8,869 bases of DNA from Bacillota bacterium. GTDB lineage: Bacteria; Bacillota_E; Sulfobacillia; Sulfobacillales; Sulfobacillaceae. The notes beneath the pieces were generated by a model. It searched no databases and had not been told where the DNA came from. It worked only from the letters and a program-made list of their open reading frames with translations. Position 1 is the stretch's first letter. Every line of letters starts with the position of its first letter. The stretch covers positions 1 to 8,869 of the forward strand of contig JAKADW010000070.1 in the NCBI GenBank assembly GCA_021820165.1, given 5' to 3'. This document shows positions 5,292-8,869 of this stretch, piece by piece. The translations under genes and the position numbers were made by a program.

Positions 5292-6602
5292 ATGAGATCA
5301 AACGTGCTGGGTGTAGTGCTGGGCTCCACGTTGTTGTTTTCGGGCGTTCTGGCGATCCCGATCTCCGTAAGCGCGGCTTCTAAACCTGTGACTATCACGT
5401 TGTGGTACAGTCCGCGCGAACCAACGTCAGCCTTTAGGTATTTGATTCATCGATTTGAAGCTACGCATCGAGGAATCAGCGTAAAATTGGTGCCTGTTTC
5501 TCAGGCAGACAGTTACGTGAAGTACACTACGGCAATGGCGTCAGGTACGGCGCCAAACGTGGTGATGACCGAAGGTTATGGGCATATCATGGTCTGGGCG
5601 GCCGATCACCTTACGCAACCACTTAATACGTATATCAAGAAGTATCATCTTAAGCTTCCTCGGTACTGGGCTCCGATTAAATCTGCGATGAGTCATCGAA
5701 GCCAAATTTATGGTCTTCCTGAAGAGGTTGACGAACCCTTATTGTTGTATAACAAATCGAGGTTCGCGAAGGCTGGGATCAAGGCTCCGCCGAAAACGAT
5801 GACGCAACTTAAAGCGGACGTGAAACGACTCACTATTATTCGCAATGGGAAAGTGATTCAGACTGGGCTTATTCCCTCGCAACGATGGGGCAACAATATA
5901 TGGGTCAAGTACTTCGGAGGGGCCTGGTTCAACACTAACACGGGAAAATTCATCGCCAACAATCCGCACAATATTACGGCGTTTAAAGTCCTGCGGAACC
6001 TGTATCAGATGCAGGGCGGCTTGACTCAAGCTAATGCGTTTGTGAGCGCGGCAAAGTTCGGTAATCCGTTTTTTTCCGGCAAGTCCGCAATGGAAATCGG
6101 TGGAGAATGGGTACCAGGCGAAATCACAGCGGAGGTTCCTCATTTGAGGTATGGAGTGGCACCGGTGCCCGTGGGGGCCGGATACAAACCGGGATCGCTC
6201 ACCTTTGTCTCCCCCGGAAACTTCTACGTCTTGCCGCGTCGGATCAGTTACCCTAAGGCATCAGCGGAACTGCTAATTTGGTTGGATCAGCCGTACGCAG
6301 ACAACTACTTGGCGACGAAAGAAGGCAATTTAGATCCCGAAATCGGTGCCAGTACGCCTGGTTCAGCCTTTTGGACGGCAAACCCGCCTCTGCGACCCTG
6401 GCTAAACGAATTGCACAATGCTGGCAACCACGCACCTCCGGTGGCGATCACTCCTGTGTATTCTTATTGGGAGACCATCCGGCCGACGTACGAGCAAGAA
6501 ATCCTTAGTGGCAAAATCAGTCCTGCGGCCGGATTAGCGGCCTTGCAGAGCAAGATTGCTCAATATCAACGGGAGTACACGTTAACGCATCCGGGGTGGT
6601 AG
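5292..6602 (+). CDS. ABC sugar transporter, extracellular solute-binding protein family 1
   Basis: A 436-residue protein. It captures a sugar or oligosaccharide outside the membrane and delivers it to the two permeases encoded next. Residues 1-28 (MRSNVLGVVLGSTLLFSG..., ending VSA) are a signal peptide with a short basic start, a hydrophobic core and an A-X-A-type cleavage site. The mature part begins with KPVTITLWYSP, the usual first beta-strand of this family. It continues with FEATHRGISVKLVPV, then SGTAPNVVMTEG and the hinge region GLPEEVDEPLLLYNKSRFAKAGI ('Y.N...f.kaGi' pattern). It closes with FFSGKSAMEIGGEW and a conserved helical C-terminus. The many Trp/Tyr residues suit stacking on sugar rings. 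Length and layout fit CUT1 binding proteins. Unusually, there is no lipobox Cys at the cleavage site, so it may not be a lipoprotein. An upstream start at 5211 would add 27 residues but lacks a ribosome binding site. The permease gene follows with only 5 bases between. Substrate is unknown; the context hints at a mannoside or another glycan fragment. Confidence 0.88.
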   Translation: MRSNVLGVVLGSTLLFSGVLAIPISVSAASKPVTITLWYSPREPTSAFRYLIHRFEATHRGISVKLVPVSQADSYVKYTTAMASGTAPNVVMTEGYGHIMVWAADHLTQPLNTYIKKYHLKLPRYWAPIKSAMSHRSQIYGLPEEVDEPLLLYNKSRFAKAGIKAPPKTMTQLKADVKRLTIIRNGKVIQTGLIPSQRWGNNIWVKYFGGAWFNTNTGKFIANNPHNITAFKVLRNLYQMQGGLTQANAFVSAAKFGNPFFSGKSAMEIGGEWVPGEITAEVPHLRYGVAPVPVGAGYKPGSLTFVSPGNFYVLPRRISYPKASAELLIWLDQPYADNYLATKEGNLDPEIGASTPGSAFWTANPPLRPWLNELHNAGNHAPPVAITPVYSYWETIRPTYEQEILSGKISPAAGLAALQSKIAQYQREYTLTHPGW

Positions 6603-6607
6603 CACGC

Positions 6608-7543
6608 ATGGGACGGTGGAACGCACGCTATCGGCAGTTCTTGCAAGGGTTGTCTACGCGTTCTCGGGCTCGTCTTTCTTGGCGGGCCCGAGGCACGGTA
6701 TGGCTCTTTATGGGGCCGTGGGTGCTGGGGTTTACGGCTTTTACGTTAGTCCCCATGGTAGTGTCGCTCTACTATAGCTTTACGTCGTACGACTTAGGCA
6801 CTCCGCCGCAGTGGATTGGCTGGAACAATTGGATCGCCTTAATGGGCGATCCCGTGGCCTGGACCGCGTTGTGGAATTCTTTTTACTACACGATCGGATC
6901 CGTGCCGCTTCAGTTGCTCGTGGCGTTAGGGTTGGCTTTGCTACTAAACGTTCCCGGGATCCCTGGACGGGGCGTGTTTCGCACCTTGTTCTATCTGCCG
7001 ACGATGGTGCCCACGGTGGCGGCGTCCATTATTTGGGTCGCCTTATTAAACCCCTATGGGGGTTTGATTAATGATGCACTGCGCTTTATCGGGCTTCCTC
7101 AACCGTTATGGCTGCAATCGCCATCGTGGGCCATGCCGGGACTCATTTTGATGAGTGTCTGGGGTGTTGGAACGACGGTGGTGATTTATCTGGCCGGGCT
7201 GCAGGATATTCCTCGATTTCTCCACGAGCAAGCACGGGTAGATGGAGCAGGCCCTCTTCGCGTATTTCGTCATGTGACTTTGCCCGCTCTCTCGCCGATC
7301 ATTTTGTTCAATGGCATTATTAACATGGTGTGGAGCATGCAGACCTTTACCCAACCGTATTTGATGACCAAAGGCGGTCCCATGAATGCCACTTTGCTGT
7401 ATCCCATGTATCTCTTTCAAAATGCGTTCACCTACTTGAATATCGGATATGCTGCCAGCTTGGCATGGCTCCTGTTTGTGGTGATTATGGCCTTTACGTG
7501 GTTTGGCTTTTGGATTACCAAAGGGGCGGTGTTCTATCAATGA
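6608..7543 (+). CDS. ABC sugar transporter permease, MalF/UgpA type
   Basis: A 311-residue inner-membrane protein of the binding-protein-dependent transport permease family. It forms half of the CUT1 channel together with the next gene. A basic, cytoplasmic N-terminus (residues 1-28) precedes about six hydrophobic segments, beginning with TVWLFMGPWVLGFTAF (about 30-45). Others lie near 97-114, 130-150, 182-198, 232-250 and 286-306. The EAA loop that docks on the ATPase reads EQARVDGAGPLRVFRHVTLP (207-226), with the conserved (E)-A-x-x-D-G-A and late P. LFYLPTMVPTVAAS and GGPMNATLLYPMYLFQNAF are also typical of this half of the pair. ATG 6608 was chosen because GGGGTGG lies 8 bases upstream, inside the end of the preceding gene. 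GTG 6596 would overlap the preceding gene and lacks its own site. Confidence 0.88.
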   Translation: MGRWNARYRQFLQGLSTRSRARLSWRARGTVWLFMGPWVLGFTAFTLVPMVVSLYYSFTSYDLGTPPQWIGWNNWIALMGDPVAWTALWNSFYYTIGSVPLQLLVALGLALLLNVPGIPGRGVFRTLFYLPTMVPTVAASIIWVALLNPYGGLINDALRFIGLPQPLWLQSPSWAMPGLILMSVWGVGTTVVIYLAGLQDIPRFLHEQARVDGAGPLRVFRHVTLPALSPIILFNGIINMVWSMQTFTQPYLMTKGGPMNATLLYPMYLFQNAFTYLNIGYAASLAWLLFVVIMAFTWFGFWITKGAVFYQ

Positions 7544-7580
7544 ACAGTTATCGATGCTTTGTGGAAGGAGGAGAGCCATC

Positions 7581-8450
7581 GTGCTGAGTCCGAGAAACAT
7601 GGGACCAAACCGGCGAATGCGACTGTCGCCTATTACGCTGAAATTAAGCATAGTTATGGTGGCGCTCTTGGCACTGGTGGCGGTATTTCTGATTCCTTTC
7701 CTGTGGATGTTGTCCATTTCCGTCCACAGCGAAACGAGCCTTTTTAGTGGAAGTTCGTGGATTCCAAAGATCTTCTATTGGTCTAATTATCTGGCTGCCT
7801 TCCACTACTTTCCCTTTGTGCAAGACACCATTAATACGTTGATCATTACCGTGCCGTCGGTAGTGGGCACGGTCGTTAGTTCGGCGTGGGTTGCGTATGG
7901 ACTGGCGCATTTAGAGTGGCGCGGGAAGCAAGGCGTGTTTTTGGTGGTGATGTCCCACATGCTGATCCCAATTTGGATTACGATCATTCCCCTGTACGTG
8001 ATTTTCTTTCACATGGGCTTGATTAATACATTTTGGCCACTGATTATCCCAAACCTCTTCGGGAGTGCGTTTAGCATCTTTCTGTTTCGGCAATTTTTTC
8101 TCAGACAGCCGAAATCGCTGTTGGACGCGGCGCGAATCGATGGGGCCACGGAGATGCGAATCTTTGCGACGGTGGTCGTACCGATGTCTAAGCCGGCCAT
8201 CTTGGTGGTAGCGTTATTGAATTTTGTGTGGCATTGGACGGACTTTTTCGGGCCCTTAGTGTATCTGAATGCCCCTTCAAAATACACCTTAATGCTTGGT
8301 CTCGCGACCGCTTTCCAGGGAAAGCATTTGACCTTGTGGCCGGAACTGATGGCCTCGAACGTTCTGGTGATTGCGCCGGTGTTGGTCTTGTTTTTCATGG
8401 CACAAAGACATTTCATGGAAGGTATCAATTTGACGGGAGTTACGGGCTAA
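7581..8450 (+). CDS. ABC sugar transporter permease, MalG/UgpE type
   Basis: A 289-residue membrane protein, partner of the preceding permease. The start is GTG 7581, six bases after a strong GGAAGGAGGAGA site (7563-7574). The in-frame extension back to 7503 overlaps the preceding gene and has no such support. Residues about 17-48 form the first membrane helix (LKLSIVMVALLALVAVFLIP followed by LWMLSIS). Further helices lie near 84-108, 118-145, 150-172, 206-226 and 258-275. The EAA loop is LDAARIDGATEMRIFATVVVP (about 181-201), very close to the family consensus LxEAAxIDGAsxxxxFxxIxxP. SHMLIPIWITIIPLYVIF and NTFWPLIIPNLF are typical of the MalG half. The gap to the upstream permease is 37 bases, which fits a single operon. 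No ATP-binding subunit gene is present in the window. Confidence 0.9.
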   Translation: MLSPRNMGPNRRMRLSPITLKLSIVMVALLALVAVFLIPFLWMLSISVHSETSLFSGSSWIPKIFYWSNYLAAFHYFPFVQDTINTLIITVPSVVGTVVSSAWVAYGLAHLEWRGKQGVFLVVMSHMLIPIWITIIPLYVIFFHMGLINTFWPLIIPNLFGSAFSIFLFRQFFLRQPKSLLDAARIDGATEMRIFATVVVPMSKPAILVVALLNFVWHWTDFFGPLVYLNAPSKYTLMLGLATAFQGKHLTLWPELMASNVLVIAPVLVLFFMAQRHFMEGINLTGVTG

Positions 8451-8458
8451 CGCACTGT

Positions 8459-8572
8459 ATGGACGCGCATCCAAGGGTGATCGCCACAAGTGCCTTCCTG
8501 GCAGAGATTCCGCACAGAGTGCATCCGAAAGTGGTGAGAATTCAGGTAGGTTCGTCTTGGGTCTTCTACTAA
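8459..8572 (+). CDS. Tiny open reading frame between the permease and the next enzyme gene
   Basis: A 37-residue frame (MDAHPRVIATSAFLAEIPHR and so on) begins 8 bases after the permease stop. Its TAA overlaps the AAGGAG ribosome binding site of the following gene. It has no clear ribosome binding site of its own, no membrane segment and no motif I recognise. The stop placed exactly on the next gene's Shine-Dalgarno is what one expects for translational coupling, but it can also be chance. If not coding, this is a 130-base operon spacer. Confidence 0.2.
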   Translation: MDAHPRVIATSAFLAEIPHRVHPKVVRIQVGSSWVFY

Positions 8573-8580
8573 GGAGAGAG

Positions 8581-8869
8581 ATGATGAATTATCCGTTTAC
8601 ATTCTGGTTGTCGGCATTGAATACCTGGAGCATCGCCCAAAGGCTCCCGATAGAGCATTGGTGCGTCCGATACTCTGGGCAATCTCCATGGAGGCAGGAC
8701 GCTGATTGGAAGGATTGGACGGAACCCACGGCAAGATTTAGAGAATTAGAGACCGAGGCACACGTTCCTTGGCCGAATGCAGTGCTATTGGCCAACGTCC
8801 GAGGGGAAACTTTGCTGAAGGTGAATGGGGGTGCCGCCTATGGTTTTAATCCTTATCATCGGCAATATT
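8581..8869 (+). CDS. Start of a probable alpha-mannosidase-like glycoside hydrolase (GH38 N-terminal domain), cut by window end
   Basis: The frame is open from ATG 8581 (or the second ATG at 8584, better placed after AAGGAGAG at 8571-8578) to the window edge, giving 96 codons. There is no signal peptide, so it acts in the cytoplasm. The stretch AHVPWPNAVLLANVRGE, then LLKVNGGAAYGFNPYHRQ, follows the pattern of the N-terminal beta-domain of bacterial GH38 alpha-mannosidases of the MAN2C1-like kind. There a 'gEgLvyVdG-py-GlDrnH' segment precedes the catalytic barrel. The Trp-rich lead-in (DADWKDWTEP) also fits. The catalytic part is not in view, so the family call is an inference from this segment and from the position after a CUT1 transporter. 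It could be another cytoplasmic glycosidase with a similar domain. Confidence 0.5.
   Translation, partial: MMNYPFTFWLSALNTWSIAQRLPIEHWCVRYSGQSPWRQDADWKDWTEPTARFRELETEAHVPWPNAVLLANVRGETLLKVNGGAAYGFNPYHRQY

Noticed and set aside
5739..6143. Minus-strand frames of 134 codons here, 203 codons at 7106-7717 and 139 codons at 8009-8428.
   Set aside because: They are shadows of the strongly supported transporter genes, without start signals or motifs.

Overview
The window looks like a chromosomal segment from a moderately GC-rich, probably acidophilic or thermophilic Firmicute of the Sulfobacillus/Alicyclobacillus kind. That is an inference from gene style, strong AGGAGG-type ribosome binding sites, a group IIC intron and the mix of IS4-family elements; no rRNA or other marker gene is present. 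Two carbohydrate-use regions flank a roughly 3 kb pile-up of decayed mobile DNA.

Left part (1-1547): the 3' end of a large secreted glycoside-hydrolase-type gene on the + strand. A C-terminal beta-sandwich, a NEW3-like domain, a Ser/Thr-rich linker and a CBM9-like carbohydrate-binding domain can be read, but one frameshift near 460-481 splits the gene into two reading frames that overlap as ATGA at 570. A strong Rho-independent terminator follows.

Middle part (1549-about 4500): directly after the terminator T-tract lies the 5' portion of a group IIC intron, the classic target of that class. It is cut in or just after domain IV, at the first codons of its probable reverse transcriptase, by an IS4-family (IS50/Tn5-like) element at 2149-3560. 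That element has 15-bp perfect terminal inverted repeats. Its minus-strand transposase carries an internal deletion that removes the first catalytic Asp, plus two in-frame TGA codons. No target duplication flanks it, and the rest of the intron is not found in the window. A second, unrelated IS4-family transposase remnant (minus strand, about 3661-4394) follows, with a small-indel-ridden C-terminal part and a hairpin just before its Shine-Dalgarno. Next to it is an unrecognised minus-strand gene (4537-4887).

Right part (5110-8869): an apparently intact sugar-uptake operon on the + strand with a sigma-70-type promoter at 5176-5204. The order is a family-1 solute-binding protein, a MalF/UgpA-type permease, a MalG/UgpE-type permease, a tiny ORF, and the start of a gene that resembles the N-terminal domain of GH38 alpha-mannosidases and runs off the window. 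No ATPase gene is present; CUT1 systems often borrow a shared MsmK/UgpC-type ATPase. Together the flanks suggest breakdown of a polysaccharide outside the cell, import of the oligosaccharide, and cleavage inside, with the mobile elements inserted between two sugar-use loci. I found no CRISPR array, no convincing tRNA or rRNA gene, and no defence system.
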